57,197 nucleotides of DNA from an uncultured Bacteroides sp. (GCA_944322345.1 CALUOO010000007.1:1-57197), one strand, 5' to 3'. Shown: positions 34,757-45,721, counted from the first letter of the stretch. Notes: generated by a model from the letters alone, not told the origin. Numbers and translations are program-made.

Positions 34757-37345
34757 ATGAACTTTAGTAACTTTACTATTAAATCGCAAGAAGCTGTACA
34801 AGAAGCAGTCAACTCGGTACAAACTCGAGGGCAACAAGCAATAGAAACAGCTCACATTTTGCAAGGAATAATGAAAGTTGGAGAAAATATAACCAACTTC
34901 CTTTTCCAGAAATTAGGAATAAATGGACAACAGATCCGTCTAATGTTAGATAAGCAAATAAATTCGTACCCGAAAGTTTCAGGAGGAGAACCTTATTTAA
35001 GTAGAGAAGCAAATGAAGTATTACAGAAAGCGACGCAATATTCCAAAGAAATGGGTGATGAATTCGTTTCATTAGAACATATTCTGTTAGCACTTCTTAC
35101 GGTAAAGAGTACAGTCTCTACTATCTTAAAAGATGCAGGCATGACAGAGAACGAACTTCGGAACGCTATTAATGAACTTCGAAAGGGTGAGAAAGTAACC
35201 TCACAATCCAGTGAAGATACTTATCAAGCATTGGAAAAATATGCTATTAACCTAAATGAAGCAGCACGAAGTGGAAAGCTTGATCCTGTCATAGGACGTG
35301 ATGAAGAAATACGACGAGTACTTCAGATATTAAGCCGCCGTACCAAAAACAATCCGATTCTGATAGGAGAACCAGGAACTGGTAAAACTGCTATTGTAGA
35401 AGGATTAGCACATCGTATTCTAAGAGGTGATGTACCTGAAAATCTAAAGAATAAACAGGTATATTCATTAGACATGGGAGCATTGGTGGCTGGAGCTAAA
35501 TACAAAGGAGAATTTGAGGAACGATTAAAATCTGTAGTCAACGAAGTCAAAAAATCAGAAGGAAATATTATTCTGTTTATTGATGAAATACATACATTGG
35601 TTGGCGCTGGAAAAAGTGAAGGTGCAATGGATGCAGCTAACATTCTGAAACCAGCCTTGGCACGAGGTGAACTTCGTTCTATCGGTGCAACTACATTAGA
35701 TGAGTATCAAAAATACTTTGAAAAAGATAAGGCATTGGAACGCCGTTTTCAAATTGTACAAGTAGATGAACCAGACAATCTTAGTACAATTTCCATTTTA
35801 CGTGGACTAAAAGAGCGTTACGAAAATCATCATCATGTACGTATCAAAGACGATGCCATCATCGCTGCTGTAGAATTAAGTAGTCGTTACATTACTGACC
35901 GTTTCTTACCAGACAAAGCTATCGATCTAATGGACGAAGCAGCTGCCAAATTACGAATGGAAGTAGATTCTGTACCAGAGGAATTGGATGAAATTTCGCG
36001 TAAAATCAAACAGTTGGAAATAGAACGCGAAGCCATCAAGCGTGAAAACGATCAGCCTAAACTAGAAATGATAGGTAAAGAGCTAGCTGAACTTAAAGAA
36101 CAAGAAAAATCGTACAAAGCGAAATGGCAAAGTGAGAAAAAACTGATGGATAAAATCCAGCAGAATAAAGTTCAAATAGAAACACTGAAATTCGAAGCAG
36201 AAAAGGCTGAGCGTGAAGGCGATTATGGTAAAGTCGCAGAAATTCGTTATGGAAAACTTCAAGCTTTAAATAAGGAGATTGAGGAAACTCAACAGAAACT
36301 ACATGAAATGCAAGGAGACAAGGCTATGATTAAAGAAGAAGTAGATGCCGAAGATATCGCAGATGTAGTTTCTCGATGGACAGGAATTCCAGTAAGTAAA
36401 ATGATGCAAAGTGAAAAAGATAAATTGTTACATCTAGAAGAAGAACTCCACAAGCGAGTAATCGGTCAGGACGAAGCAATCCAAGCCGTTGCTGATGCAG
36501 TAAGACGTAGTCGCGCCGGATTGCAAGATCCTAAACGTCCTATAGGATCGTTCATTTTTCTAGGCACAACAGGTGTAGGTAAAACAGAATTAGCTAAAGC
36601 TCTTGCAGAGTTTTTGTTCGACGATGAAACAATGATGACACGTATCGACATGAGTGAATATCAGGAGAAACATAGCGTGTCTCGATTAGTAGGAGCACCT
36701 CCGGGATATGTCGGATATGATGAAGGCGGACAGTTGACAGAAGCCATTCGACGGAAGCCTTACTCAGTTGTTTTGTTTGATGAGATTGAAAAAGCTCACC
36801 CAGATGTATTCAACATCCTATTACAAGTGCTAGATGACGGTCGTCTGACAGATAATAAAGGAAGGGTGGTCAACTTTAAAAATACCATCATCATTATGAC
36901 ATCTAACATGGGAAGTAGCTATATACAAAGCCAAATGGAGAAGATGAACGGAACAAACAAGGAAGCCGTAATCGATGAAACTAAAAAAGAGGTAATGAAC
37001 ATGTTAAAGAAGACAATCCGGCCAGAGTTCTTGAACCGTATTGACGAGACTATTATGTTCCTGCCTCTGACAGAATCAGAGATTAAACAAATTGTCCTCT
37101 TACAAATTAAGGGAGTACAAAAAATGCTTTCTGAAAATGGTGTAGAACTTCATATGAGTGATGCCGCAATCAACTTTCTAGCTAAAGTAGGATATGATCC
37201 GGAATTTGGCGCACGTCCTGTAAAAAGGGCTATCCAACGCTATCTTCTAAACGATTTATCAAAAAAATTGTTGTCACAGGAAGTTGATCGAAGCAAAATA
37301 ATTCATGTAGACGTTTCTGAAGATGGATTAATATTTAAGAACTAA
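34757..37345 (+). CDS. clpB: ATP-dependent disaggregase ClpB
   Basis: The 862-residue Hsp100 chaperone rescues aggregated proteins together with DnaK. The N-domain is followed by nucleotide-binding domain 1 (Walker A GEPGTGKT near residue 204, Walker [12 protein letters not shown]), then the coiled-coil middle domain (about 405-525, rich in [11 protein letters not shown]-type heptads) that separates ClpB from ClpA. Nucleotide-binding domain 2 (Walker A GTTGVGKT near 603, [11 protein letters not shown]) and the C-terminal domain follow. It is a single gene with AAAGGAG before the ATG. Expression is likely heat- or stress-controlled, from the divergent region upstream. Confidence 0.97.
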   Translation: MNFSNFTIKSQEAVQEAVNSVQTRGQQAIETAHILQGIMKVGENITNFLFQKLGINGQQIRLMLDKQINSYPKVSGGEPYLSREANEVLQKATQYSKEMGDEFVSLEHILLALLTVKSTVSTILKDAGMTENELRNAINELRKGEKVTSQSSEDTYQALEKYAINLNEAARSGKLDPVIGRDEEIRRVLQILSRRTKNNPILIGEPGTGKTAIVEGLAHRILRGDVPENLKNKQVYSLDMGALVAGAKYKGEFEERLKSVVNEVKKSEGNIILFIDEIHTLVGAGKSEGAMDAANILKPALARGELRSIGATTLDEYQKYFEKDKALERRFQIVQVDEPDNLSTISILRGLKERYENHHHVRIKDDAIIAAVELSSRYITDRFLPDKAIDLMDEAAAKLRMEVDSVPEELDEISRKIKQLEIEREAIKRENDQPKLEMIGKELAELKEQEKSYKAKWQSEKKLMDKIQQNKVQIETLKFEAEKAEREGDYGKVAEIRYGKLQALNKEIEETQQKLHEMQGDKAMIKEEVDAEDIADVVSRWTGIPVSKMMQSEKDKLLHLEEELHKRVIGQDEAIQAVADAVRRSRAGLQDPKRPIGSFIFLGTTGVGKTELAKALAEFLFDDETMMTRIDMSEYQEKHSVSRLVGAPPGYVGYDEGGQLTEAIRRKPYSVVLFDEIEKAHPDVFNILLQVLDDGRLTDNKGRVVNFKNTIIIMTSNMGSSYIQSQMEKMNGTNKEAVIDETKKEVMNMLKKTIRPEFLNRIDETIMFLPLTESEIKQIVLLQIKGVQKMLSENGVELHMSDAAINFLAKVGYDPEFGARPVKRAIQRYLLNDLSKKLLSQEVDRSKIIHVDVSEDGLIFKN

Positions 37346-37376
37346 ATAAAGTTATAAAGATACTCAAATGTTATTT

Positions 37377-37415
37377 ACTCGGGTTTACGCAATCCAACGT
37401 ATTCCCGAGTTTTTT
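37377..37415 (+). terminator. clpB terminator
   Basis: ACTCGGG (37377-37383) pairs with CCCGAGT (37404-37410), followed by six T. Confidence 0.8.
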
Positions 37416-37466
37416 ATTGACACTGTCCAAAATTTTTTTGTAATACAACAAAGTAAATTTGATCAA

Positions 37467-39737
37467 TTACTCATAAATGTACTCCACATCCGATTTTTTA
37501 AAACGAATAATGCGAGTATCTTTAGTTCCAGCTCCATTAACAACAGAATAAAGCCCTCTCATACTACCTGTAAAATACCATCCCTCACCTTTTGGAGAAT
37601 AAACCGTAAATAACATGTTATTATAATGTCCATGATAAATTCCATCGTTATTCCATTGTGCAGATGCTCCATACCAAACAATCGGTTCATAGTCTATATG
37701 ATCATTGTTGTACATAGAAATATAAATCAAATCATTTAGCTCGACAGTACCAATCTTTACATCATTTCGACGACGCTGTCGCCGTTGGATTGTTGTATCT
37801 CCATTCCATGATGTTTTATGTGAACCATCCCACATCAGCCATATAGTACCACTTATTGAACTAAAGATACGATTATATTCTTCCATTGATGGAATCTCAT
37901 AGCCATCAGGCGCTAAGAGTCTCGGATCTAACTTATTCATATGTATACTGGTATTATGATCATATCCGTCCAATTTAGCAACACCATTATCATCAATCAC
38001 TTGTAGTCCCAATCCACTATCACCTTGATACTCCCACTTCCAAAGCTCAAAAAACTCTTCCGGAGTACAAGTCTGTAAATAATCAAACAGGGTCTTTCCA
38101 ACCTTCACTGCTGGATCATCTGAAGACAATACCTGATCATTGAAATCTTTGACATTCCCTTTAGCATTATATTTACACCACCATACTCCATTGAAATAAG
38201 TTACAGGCAATCCCCAATTTCGACGTACCACCGTATATTCTTCCCGGCCACTTCCATCAATTTTATTAGATATAATCAATTTTGCTTCCTGTCTACGTCC
38301 ATTAGCCGTTGTATCGTTTGGCTTCCATCCTGCTATTACACGAATCCTATTCGGATTTCCTCCTTGTGGAAGCAATTTGATCCATTCATCTTCACCTGCT
38401 TCATACTCTACTGACAATTCTTTAGAAACAGGTAAAACAAACACTCCTAATTCATTATCAATATAACGTTCAAAATCGCAAACATCACTATTCTGAAACT
38501 GTAACATTCCTTCAAGTTTTGTAGGATTTTCTTGTAATGTAATAGTCAGACAATCTTCAGGATAAATTTCCTTCAATCCTTTACGTCGGAACTGCAATTT
38601 TACATTCTGTGTAGGAACTCCAATTCTCCATTTTTCCTTTACAATACGAAACAAATTACGATTAATTGAATTCGGATGATTAATAGGTTCAATTATTAAC
38701 GGTATGGAAGAATCAGATAAACATTCCAGTTCATCATTACAATCTACAGCCAATATTGCATCAATTGATGTATAAGGAAATATTATTTTATCACCTTCTG
38801 GCATAACTGTTACCCCACTAGGAAATTCAGAATAAATCCGGTCTACCAAAATTTTACTGTCCCAATCAGGATGCAAATTAGAGGCGCCTCCATTCTCCCA
38901 TTCCGCAACATCGACTTTTATTTCCGAAGAAGCCAAATCCTTACGTATCGTCAACGTATAAATAGTATTTCGCTTCAATACATCTGGTAAATCTACCTCT
39001 TGTACAAAAGTCCGATCTCCAATTACTAACTCCACTTCTACCTTCAAATCAGAATTTACCTGCTCATATACATACATAACTCCCAGTGAATCCTGTTGCA
39101 AAGAAGGCGAAAAATTAATTTCCATATCTTGTTTTACGGCTTTCTCAGGAGAAACTATTGGTTCTTTCTGAAACAAATAAGTTTGTAGATCCACATTTTT
39201 AAAAATAATTTTCTTTACTGCAACCTTATCCGACTTTAAAAGAAGATCAAACCGCACAACCCCTCTTTGCAAATTCATTTTCAAAGATGACCCTGTCTGT
39301 TCTCCAAGAGCAATAGCCCCAGTAGCAAAAGGAGTAACCACTCCTCTATCTGCAAAAACTGTCATATCCAACCATTCATCCTCAGTAATACCTTGATTCT
39401 TCAATGTTCGCAAATCTAATATATCAGCTGCATTAGCCAACATATAAAGACGTCCTGAAGAAGCATGAAGTTTTATATAGTACCCTGCCTCATTTTCAAC
39501 TAAATCTGTATATACTTCAGACAAAACACCATTTTCAAACACACATGCTTGCATATTTTTTATATCATCTTCTCCTTTTAAAGAAGAACCATCTGTATTC
39601 AAATTACTTAAAGAAGTCTTTACAAACACCATTTCGTTTCCTACTATCATCTTCTGTCCCACATATTCTTCAACGCATGAAGTAAGCAACAAGAGTACTA
39701 GGATTCCTGTCCAATATGAATATTTCTTTATATACAT
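37467..39737 (-). CDS. Large surface lipoprotein, FimB/Mfa2-like N-terminus with adhesin-like C-terminus
   Basis: The lipoprotein signal is MYIKKYSYWTGILVLLLLTSC (the ATG at 39735-39737 gives a normal signal length; an ATG eight codons upstream is possible). The N-terminal 280 residues resemble FimB/Mfa2-type fimbrial subunits (ACVFENGVL, GRLYMLANAADI, LQRGVVRFDLLL, RNTIYTLTIRKD). The C-terminal half carries GVWWCKYNAKGNVKDF, APDGYEIPSMEEYN and GWYFTGSMRG, like lectin or FISUMP-type surface domains, and ends EYIYE. The frameshifted adhesin at 40688-42903 has the same C-terminal plan. It is the last gene of the surface cluster. Confidence 0.75.
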   Translation of the reverse strand: MYIKKYSYWTGILVLLLLTSCVEEYVGQKMIVGNEMVFVKTSLSNLNTDGSSLKGEDDIKNMQACVFENGVLSEVYTDLVENEAGYYIKLHASSGRLYMLANAADILDLRTLKNQGITEDEWLDMTVFADRGVVTPFATGAIALGEQTGSSLKMNLQRGVVRFDLLLKSDKVAVKKIIFKNVDLQTYLFQKEPIVSPEKAVKQDMEINFSPSLQQDSLGVMYVYEQVNSDLKVEVELVIGDRTFVQEVDLPDVLKRNTIYTLTIRKDLASSEIKVDVAEWENGGASNLHPDWDSKILVDRIYSEFPSGVTVMPEGDKIIFPYTSIDAILAVDCNDELECLSDSSIPLIIEPINHPNSINRNLFRIVKEKWRIGVPTQNVKLQFRRKGLKEIYPEDCLTITLQENPTKLEGMLQFQNSDVCDFERYIDNELGVFVLPVSKELSVEYEAGEDEWIKLLPQGGNPNRIRVIAGWKPNDTTANGRRQEAKLIISNKIDGSGREEYTVVRRNWGLPVTYFNGVWWCKYNAKGNVKDFNDQVLSSDDPAVKVGKTLFDYLQTCTPEEFFELWKWEYQGDSGLGLQVIDDNGVAKLDGYDHNTSIHMNKLDPRLLAPDGYEIPSMEEYNRIFSSISGTIWLMWDGSHKTSWNGDTTIQRRQRRRNDVKIGTVELNDLIYISMYNNDHIDYEPIVWYGASAQWNNDGIYHGHYNNMLFTVYSPKGEGWYFTGSMRGLYSVVNGAGTKDTRIIRFKKSDVEYIYE

Positions 39738-39769
39738 TATGCTATTTTTAAGTATCAACATTCTTTAAT

Positions 39770-40660
39770 CTATATACCCGAAAATGGTACAATCTCTGTA
39801 TCACTGCCATTTTCCCAATCCTCCAGACTGACATCTACCCAAACATCAATCCAATCCTTACGTACCGTAATCGTATATACAGTATTTCGCTTCAAAGAAG
39901 TACTCAATGTCTGAACAATCTCTTTTCGTTTTCCATTAACCAACAAAGTAACAATTAACTGAATATTAGAATTTTCTTGTTCATATACATATAACACTCC
40001 AGAATGGTTTGTGCTTAAAGCCTCTATAAAATCAACTGTTATATTCTTCCAGGATACGTTTTCAGGTGACAACTTACCTCCATCTTGTGGAAAAAGATAA
40101 GCAGACTGAGCCACATTTGTCAATTCCAATTTTTCCACTAATATTTCTTCCAACGAATTTATTTTGAGATCAAAACGAGCAACTCCACGTTTCATTGTCA
40201 AAAGATAATTATTGTTTGAAGAAGATTCATCCATCGAAACAACTCCTGTAAAGAAATGAGTAGTCTTTTCATTACTAGGAGTTATTACAGTTTTCATCCA
40301 TTCCGCCTCATTAACATTCTGATTCTTCATCTCGTATAAATCAATGATTCCCGCAGTATTTGCCAATAAGTACAATGTACCAGAACAATGTTCTAATTCC
40401 AGTTTATACCCTTTCTCTGTTTTTTCTAGATTATCAAATACATGTGTCATTTTACCGTTTTCAAAAAGGCAAGCTTTCATATCGGAAATTTCATTTTCTC
40501 CTTCAAGCATTTCCCCTGCTCCATCAAAAGTTGTAAAATTAGTAGTTACAACCGAAGTTTGAGTATTACCAGAGAATCTGTCATCAGAATCATTGGAACA
40601 TGCAATTGTAAACACACTTCCCAATATCACCACAACAATGCTTAATTTCTTCATTTTCAT
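39770..40660 (-). CDS. Short FimB/Mfa2-like fimbrial lipoprotein
   Basis: The 296-residue lipoprotein (MKMKKLSIVVVILGSVFTIAC, then SNDSDD) contains only the fimbrial-type module shared with its neighbours: ACLFENGKM, GTLYLLANTAGI, MKRGVARFDLKI and KRNTVYTITVRKDW. It ends at WENGSDTEIVPFSGI, where the two larger neighbours continue into an adhesin-like half. It may be the anchor or a length-control subunit of a surface fibre. It is spaced 27 bp from the upstream gene and closely precedes the next, consistent with an operon. Confidence 0.75.
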   Translation of the reverse strand: MKMKKLSIVVVILGSVFTIACSNDSDDRFSGNTQTSVVTTNFTTFDGAGEMLEGENEISDMKACLFENGKMTHVFDNLEKTEKGYKLELEHCSGTLYLLANTAGIIDLYEMKNQNVNEAEWMKTVITPSNEKTTHFFTGVVSMDESSSNNNYLLTMKRGVARFDLKINSLEEILVEKLELTNVAQSAYLFPQDGGKLSPENVSWKNITVDFIEALSTNHSGVLYVYEQENSNIQLIVTLLVNGKRKEIVQTLSTSLKRNTVYTITVRKDWIDVWVDVSLEDWENGSDTEIVPFSGI

Positions 40661-40687
40661 ACTACTTGTCTTGTTTAATTATTAAAA

Positions 40688-42496
40688 TCATTCATAAATA
40701 TACTCAACCGGAGTCTTTATACACCGTATTGTACGAGTTTTCTGCGCATTATGGTTAGCATATTTAAACCAATTTCCTCGACCATCCGCTCTTGAATATC
40801 CTTCCATCATCCAAGTAGAATTAGCGTTTCCATAAGTTGCTAACAAAATCATCATATTATATATTTTCTTATTTGCATCTGCTTGGTGTCCTAGGCCACA
40901 TAAAATCCAATGATTTCCTTCATAACTAAAATCATAAAAAGTAACAGGCCCGTAATTCAAACCATTGAATGCAATTGTACGTTCAATGATTTTAAAATTA
41001 AGACGTTGTCCCAATTGATTATTAAATCCATCTTCTTTATAACCTAGATTACAATTATTTCCCCATGTAAAAAAGCGAAAATGATTATAATCCGGAATTT
41101 GATACCCCTCAGGTGCCATCATTGCAGCATCCATTGTTCCAAAATTATCAGTAGAATTAGAAAAACCTCTGTAATAAAATTCTGTTCCATCATGTGTCAA
41201 TTCCAATCCTTGTTGATTTCCTGCTTGATACTGATCACCTAATATCCATAAGAACTCTTCATCCGAACACTTTTCTAAATAATCCCCTAAATTTTCATTA
41301 CTTGCAGGATCATCACTTATTAAAATTTGATCTGAAAAATCCTTCACATTACCACGGAGGTTATATTTACACCACCATATACCATTCATATTCACTACAG
41401 GAAGCCCCCAATTACGGCGTTTAATAGTATAAACTTCGCGATGAGTACCATCTATATCTGAAACTATTAATTCTGCAATCTGCTCACGACCATCTGCCAA
41501 AGGATCATTTGGCTTCCAACCACCTAACAAACGACAAGTCCTATCATCTTCCCAATCCAATTTCATCCATTTAGCTTCTTGTTCATTGAACTTTAATTCC
41601 ACTTCTTTCCCTTCTGGTAACATCATTTTTCCCAGTACGCCATCAACATATCCATCAAAATCACATTCACCATTTTCATCAAATTTGATGCGTCCTAATA
41701 TTGTAACCGGATTAGGAGTAAATACTAATACAACTCTCCCTGTATATACAGACTGGCGACGTACATTCAAATACATATATTCTTGTGCACTTCCTGGCAT
41801 TTTCTGTCTACTAGTAACATAAACTTTTGACACTTGATTCAGAGACCTACTGTTATGTACAGAAACATTTACCCCATCAATCCAACCATCTATAACAACT
41901 TCTGCATACTCTTCAGCCAACACTGCTAACTGAAAATCACTTTTCCAATAAGGTACAAACACTGTATCACATCGTTCATTTATAACAACTCCCTCAGACA
42001 GCTGAGAAGCAGCCGTATCTATTATACCTTTCAGCTGATTCTCTGATGACGAAGAAGAACCAACATCCCAATTCTCTGAAAGGACTTTCACTTGAATATC
42101 TGTTCCGTTTCCATACACCTTTAATGTATAAATTGAATTACGCTTTATTTCGGGCAACGTAGTCTTAAGTCGATGCCATGCCCCTTGAATATTCATTTGA
42201 ATCTCAACTTCATATTTTGCTCCCTCTTGCTCACACACATAGAACAACATAGTCCTTCCATTTTCAAAGGGCTGTTTTCCAAAATCCTTCCACAAGTCTA
42301 TAACTTCACCCTCCTTAACAGTAGCATTCATTTCACGTTCATTTACATAGCCATTAGGTGAAATACCCTTAATCAATATTTCATTGACTTGTACTCCCTC
42401 AAAAGAAGAATCTAAATCGATACGCGACACACTACGTTTCAAAATTACAGATAGTGATTTTTTCCCCTCATCCAACTCTGTTTTTCCTGCCATCAC
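40688..42496 (-). pseudogene. Surface adhesin lipoprotein, C-terminal part (frameshifted)
   Basis: The frame continues the N-terminal fragment at 42493-42903. Its first residues (MAGKTELDEGKKSLSVILKRSVSRIDL) align with the middle of the fimbrial module in both neighbours (for example LKMNLQRGVVRFDL). The rest repeats the adhesin-like half: GIWWCKYNLRGNVKDFSDQ, APEGYQIPDYNHF, and an EYIYE end. The GTG at its open-frame limit overlaps the TGA of the first part. With one more G in the G7 tract the two parts fuse in frame. As written, the gene is off unless reinitiation or slippage occurs. Confidence 0.78.
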
Positions 42497-42903
42497 CCCC
42501 CCTCAGAAGTCATCTCATCAGACATGGCTTTTAATGACAAAAAATCATCCAATGTAGTAATACCTAATTTAAACCCAGCTTTTGCCACTATATCGGAAGC
42601 ATTTGCTAGGAAATAAACTGTACCTCTCATCTGACTTGGTTGCAATCGAAAAGTTCCTGTTTCATCAGGTAGCAAATGATCATAACATTCTTCCAGTACT
42701 CCATCCTCAAAACGAAACCCTTGTATTATACTAATTTTTGATTCTATATGAGAAAATACATCGGATGTTTCTCCTGATATAGACAGACGAATGGTAGCCG
42801 TTCTCTCTAAAAATGAATTCTGCAAATTATCTTCAGATGTACATGCACACAGAAGAAACAGGCAAACACTCCATAAAAAGTTCTGATTTATTCTTACCAT
42901 CAT
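42493..42903 (-). pseudogene. Surface adhesin lipoprotein, N-terminal part with poly-G frameshift
   Basis: The lipoprotein signal (MMVRINQNFLWSVCLFLLCAC) and the first half of a FimB/Mfa2-like module (GFRFEDGVL, GTVYFLANASDIV) run to DEMTSEGG and then TGA. The stop follows directly on a run of seven G on the coding strand (42496-42502 as C). An eighth G would read through into the next frame. A short G tract inside the exported part of a surface adhesin gene is a classic site for slipped-strand phase variation, but a one-base sequencing deficit looks the same. Confidence 0.78.
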
Positions 42904-42939
42904 TTATTTCCTTTTTATTCAACAAATTAATAACAGTCC

Positions 42940-44823
42940 TTATTTGTATAAATAAGGATTACTAGAACTATTTAAATAAGAAGAGGCATTTACAGGAAGT
43001 TTATCCAAATTATTCACATAGAAATGATTCATCAATTCTTGTGCCCATGGACCATATGTAAATGAACTATTGTGCCCATATCCCATTACATGCCCCAACT
43101 CATGAAACATAATTTCACAAGAATAAGTATTCCAATAGTGCTGTAACCATGCTTGTTGATAAGCACCAAATGTACTACCTCCTCCCAATCCAATTACTCC
43201 ATTTCCTGGATAGACTAATCCAACTTGCAAAGTACGTTCCTGTCTCATTTGTCGAAGTACCTTATCTACTTCTACCAATTTGCCATTATCATCATAAAGT
43301 CTATCTGCATTCTGTTTCAAAATTTCTTCATGTTCAGGCATATCAATCATATAAGTAAAATTAAGAAAAAGAGCTACTGATTCTCGACAGTGTACTGGCC
43401 TAATTCCCATCCAATTTCCGACAGGCCCTCCATCATTTCTATCTGGATTACCCCCATACAGTCCCCAATAAATATTCCATCCATGCTTTATTTCCTTGAG
43501 CTTATACCAATAATTGTCCGAAGATTCTATCTTAAATACAGCATTTTGTAATACGTCAACTGATTGTTTCGGAATTTCGATTATTTTACCTGATTCTGTC
43601 CGTGCCATAGAACTACGTTGTATCAACACAGTCTCTTCGTAAAAATCTGCAAATGCTGGAATAGAATCAAAATATGCCAAATCAATATACTCTCCACTAA
43701 TCTCTGGGATATACGTTTTTACCAAAACATCTTTCAAACTACGGGGAGAATAAAAGCGAACATGCAATTTCCCTTCATTAGTAATTGAAACCTGTAAAGG
43801 ACGAGCTGTATTAAATTTCCGTTGAGATTGATCAGTATAGATTTCCTTACGTTCATTATCTTGCAAGATTTTACTATAGTTTCCTTCTTTATATGCAGCT
43901 TGATTAAGAAACATAACAACAGATTTATCATCTGGATGATGTACGGAAGTTTCTATAGTATGAATCTGGTTTGAAATTACTTCTCCTTGATTAAATTCAT
44001 AAACTTGCTGGAGTTGTTCTCTACGATAATTTTCTGTAGAAAGTGTTATTTCTCCACATAAAGGCATGCTATCAACGACTGGCAAAAAGAAATAGGAATA
44101 TTGCTGATTCAAACTAATTATATCCATCTCTCCGTTGCTTTCACCTCCCCACTTACCATTTCCAGAAAGTTTCGTATAAAAACGGGCATTATTAAGTTGT
44201 ACAGCTTTATCAATCACCGTATTACGAATGTACGGATTTTGATATTCAAATTCAAAATCAATCCGACTAATAATACGTTTCATCTTTACTTCTTGCTGAT
44301 ATATCGCAATCTCGCGATCACCATTTTCTGTCATTTGAGAAATGACAGAAAACGGAATACGAGAATAAAAATATTCTGCTTCTAATGGTTTCTGTAAATC
44401 TTTTGGGAAAATCAACCAATCATTATCGCCATGGCTAAGCTCTCTAATTTCTACACGATCTTTTGTATTATCTCCCTTGATTCCCAGTACTAATAAATAA
44501 TAATCACCTTCATGTAATCCCTCAGCATAAATTTCAGAAGTAGCTGAATCATAGAACGATTTTATATTCTCTACACAATACCCATGCTGGTTAACAATGT
44601 AAAAATAGACCTGATCATAATCAACAGGCTCTTCCATATCAGAAGCACGAACTTTATCGTTCTCATACTTCTGTTTCTGCAATTTAAAAATAACTTGTGC
44701 AGCACTATTATCTGAATCTGTCCAAGGTTCTTCCTGACTACATGAAGCAAACAATAATACACATATAAAAGCGACAAAAGAAATCTTCTTTGTTAAGTAA
44801 TTTAAGTTATTCACAATGTTCAT
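42940..44823 (-). CDS. Metzincin-like zinc metalloprotease lipoprotein with fimbrial-type N-terminus
   Basis: The 627-residue lipoprotein has its acylated Cys in VLLFASCSQEE. The N-terminal 280 residues have the strand pattern of the neighbouring fimbrial-type proteins (YYLLVLGIKGD, KRIISRIDFEFEY). Near the C-terminus, FHELGHVMGYGH gives a full metzincin zinc motif HExxHxxGxxH (H574, E575, H578, H584). A candidate Met-turn Met lies in QELMNHFY, 17 residues after the last zinc ligand. It is the first gene of the surface cluster and probably displays a protease on the cell surface or a fibre tip. The substrate is unknown; mucin, host protein or pilin maturation are all possible. Confidence 0.82.
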   Translation of the reverse strand: MNIVNNLNYLTKKISFVAFICVLLFASCSQEEPWTDSDNSAAQVIFKLQKQKYENDKVRASDMEEPVDYDQVYFYIVNQHGYCVENIKSFYDSATSEIYAEGLHEGDYYLLVLGIKGDNTKDRVEIRELSHGDNDWLIFPKDLQKPLEAEYFYSRIPFSVISQMTENGDREIAIYQQEVKMKRIISRIDFEFEYQNPYIRNTVIDKAVQLNNARFYTKLSGNGKWGGESNGEMDIISLNQQYSYFFLPVVDSMPLCGEITLSTENYRREQLQQVYEFNQGEVISNQIHTIETSVHHPDDKSVVMFLNQAAYKEGNYSKILQDNERKEIYTDQSQRKFNTARPLQVSITNEGKLHVRFYSPRSLKDVLVKTYIPEISGEYIDLAYFDSIPAFADFYEETVLIQRSSMARTESGKIIEIPKQSVDVLQNAVFKIESSDNYWYKLKEIKHGWNIYWGLYGGNPDRNDGGPVGNWMGIRPVHCRESVALFLNFTYMIDMPEHEEILKQNADRLYDDNGKLVEVDKVLRQMRQERTLQVGLVYPGNGVIGLGGGSTFGAYQQAWLQHYWNTYSCEIMFHELGHVMGYGHNSSFTYGPWAQELMNHFYVNNLDKLPVNASSYLNSSSNPYLYK

Positions 44824-44910
44824 AATTTTACTTTTTCCCTAAACTAAAATCTCATAATCCTGTTATCCTAAATCTCTGTATTTTGCATTTTTTAAATCAT
44901 CTAGTTGCCG

Positions 44911-44936
44911 CTGCAACTTATCAATTTAACTTGCAG
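44911..44936. promoter_or_regulatory. Quasi-palindrome in the leader of the surface-lipoprotein operon
   Basis: CTGCAACTTA (44911-44920) and TAACTTGCAG (44927-44936) form a near-perfect inverted repeat (one mismatch, 6-bp spacer). It lies between the candidate promoter at 44997-45025 and the protease start at 44823. It could be an operator or an RNA hairpin. The rest of this 180-bp gap shows nothing else. Confidence 0.4.
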
Positions 44937-44996
44937 TATAAAACGTCTTTTTCACTTATTTTGTTCAAACCACTCTAGTAGCAGCCTATTTGGCTT

Positions 44997-45025
44997 CAAA
45001 ACTACAATAAGTGGGAAACTCCAAA
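44997..45025 (-). promoter_or_regulatory. Candidate promoter of the surface-lipoprotein operon
   Basis: On the minus strand TAGTTTTG (44997-45004) matches TAnnTTTG, with TTTG (45022-45025) 17 bp upstream. It overlaps the stop codon of the HU-wHTH gene, so the operon could be read from here or by read-through. Confidence 0.4.
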
Positions 45026-45622
45026 CCATCCAGGTACTGGGAAGTAAAAAGGTGACCGCAAATATCCAGGATGTGTCAATTTTCCCTCCTCAACCCTTTT
45101 TTGTAGACGACGAAGCGCAGTAGCTTTTCTTAATCCGCACAACGAACAAAGTTGACGGGTAGTAATGCATACATGCTCTTTAAAAAATTCCTCCAATTTT
45201 TTATCAATCTCTTCGTCGCTCAATTCCTGTGAACGATGCGTTTCTGCAACTTTCTCAAAAGTAACTCCTTTCAATTCTCTGAGTAAACTCTTTTCTGGTG
45301 TAAAAACAACTCCAGTACAATGTATGTTTTCTGCTCTAATCTCTTTGGGAGAAGATACAGCATGCGATTCAGCCTTTATACGAAATGACCCTATACCATC
45401 TACATGTACACTATTTCCTGAAGATAATTCTTGCTTAAAAACATTGATAAACTCTATAAAAACTCCCATAACATCACTTTTCCGCAAACTACTCCGAGAT
45501 TCTATCGTTTCTGCTAAATCTTCCAAAGTCACAGTATCACGTACAACCAAACGAGCATGATATTTATTCTCATCAGCATCTTTTGGTTGGGGAGTCAAAA
45601 AAAAATCATAAAGTGCATTCAT
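45002..45622 (-). CDS. HU-family (HU-HIG) DNA-binding protein with C-terminal wHTH
   Basis: The 206-residue cytoplasmic protein has an HU-like domain (about 20-125: ARLVVRDTVTLEDLAETIESRSSLRKSDV, then HVDGIGSFRIKAESH). A C-terminal segment (about 140-206: VCITTRQLCSLCGLRKATALRRLQKRVEEGKL) looks like a winged helix-turn-helix. This matches the HU-wHTH branch of the Bacteroidetes HU-HIG family. It lies immediately upstream of, and co-directional with, the surface-lipoprotein operon, so it may regulate it. Array F (45722-45790) lies 100 bp upstream, inside its predicted leader. The HU family is sure; its role here is inferred. Confidence 0.82.
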   Translation of the reverse strand: MNALYDFFLTPQPKDADENKYHARLVVRDTVTLEDLAETIESRSSLRKSDVMGVFIEFINVFKQELSSGNSVHVDGIGSFRIKAESHAVSSPKEIRAENIHCTGVVFTPEKSLLRELKGVTFEKVAETHRSQELSDEEIDKKLEEFFKEHVCITTRQLCSLCGLRKATALRRLQKRVEEGKLTHPGYLRSPFYFPVPGWFGVSHLL

Positions 45623-45721
45623 TATTCATTCAATTTTGTGTAATAAGTAAACTCAACATACTACTGTTCTAGTTGATTATTAATATCTCTTCATTAACCC
45701 ACATAAGCATCAAAATCTTTC

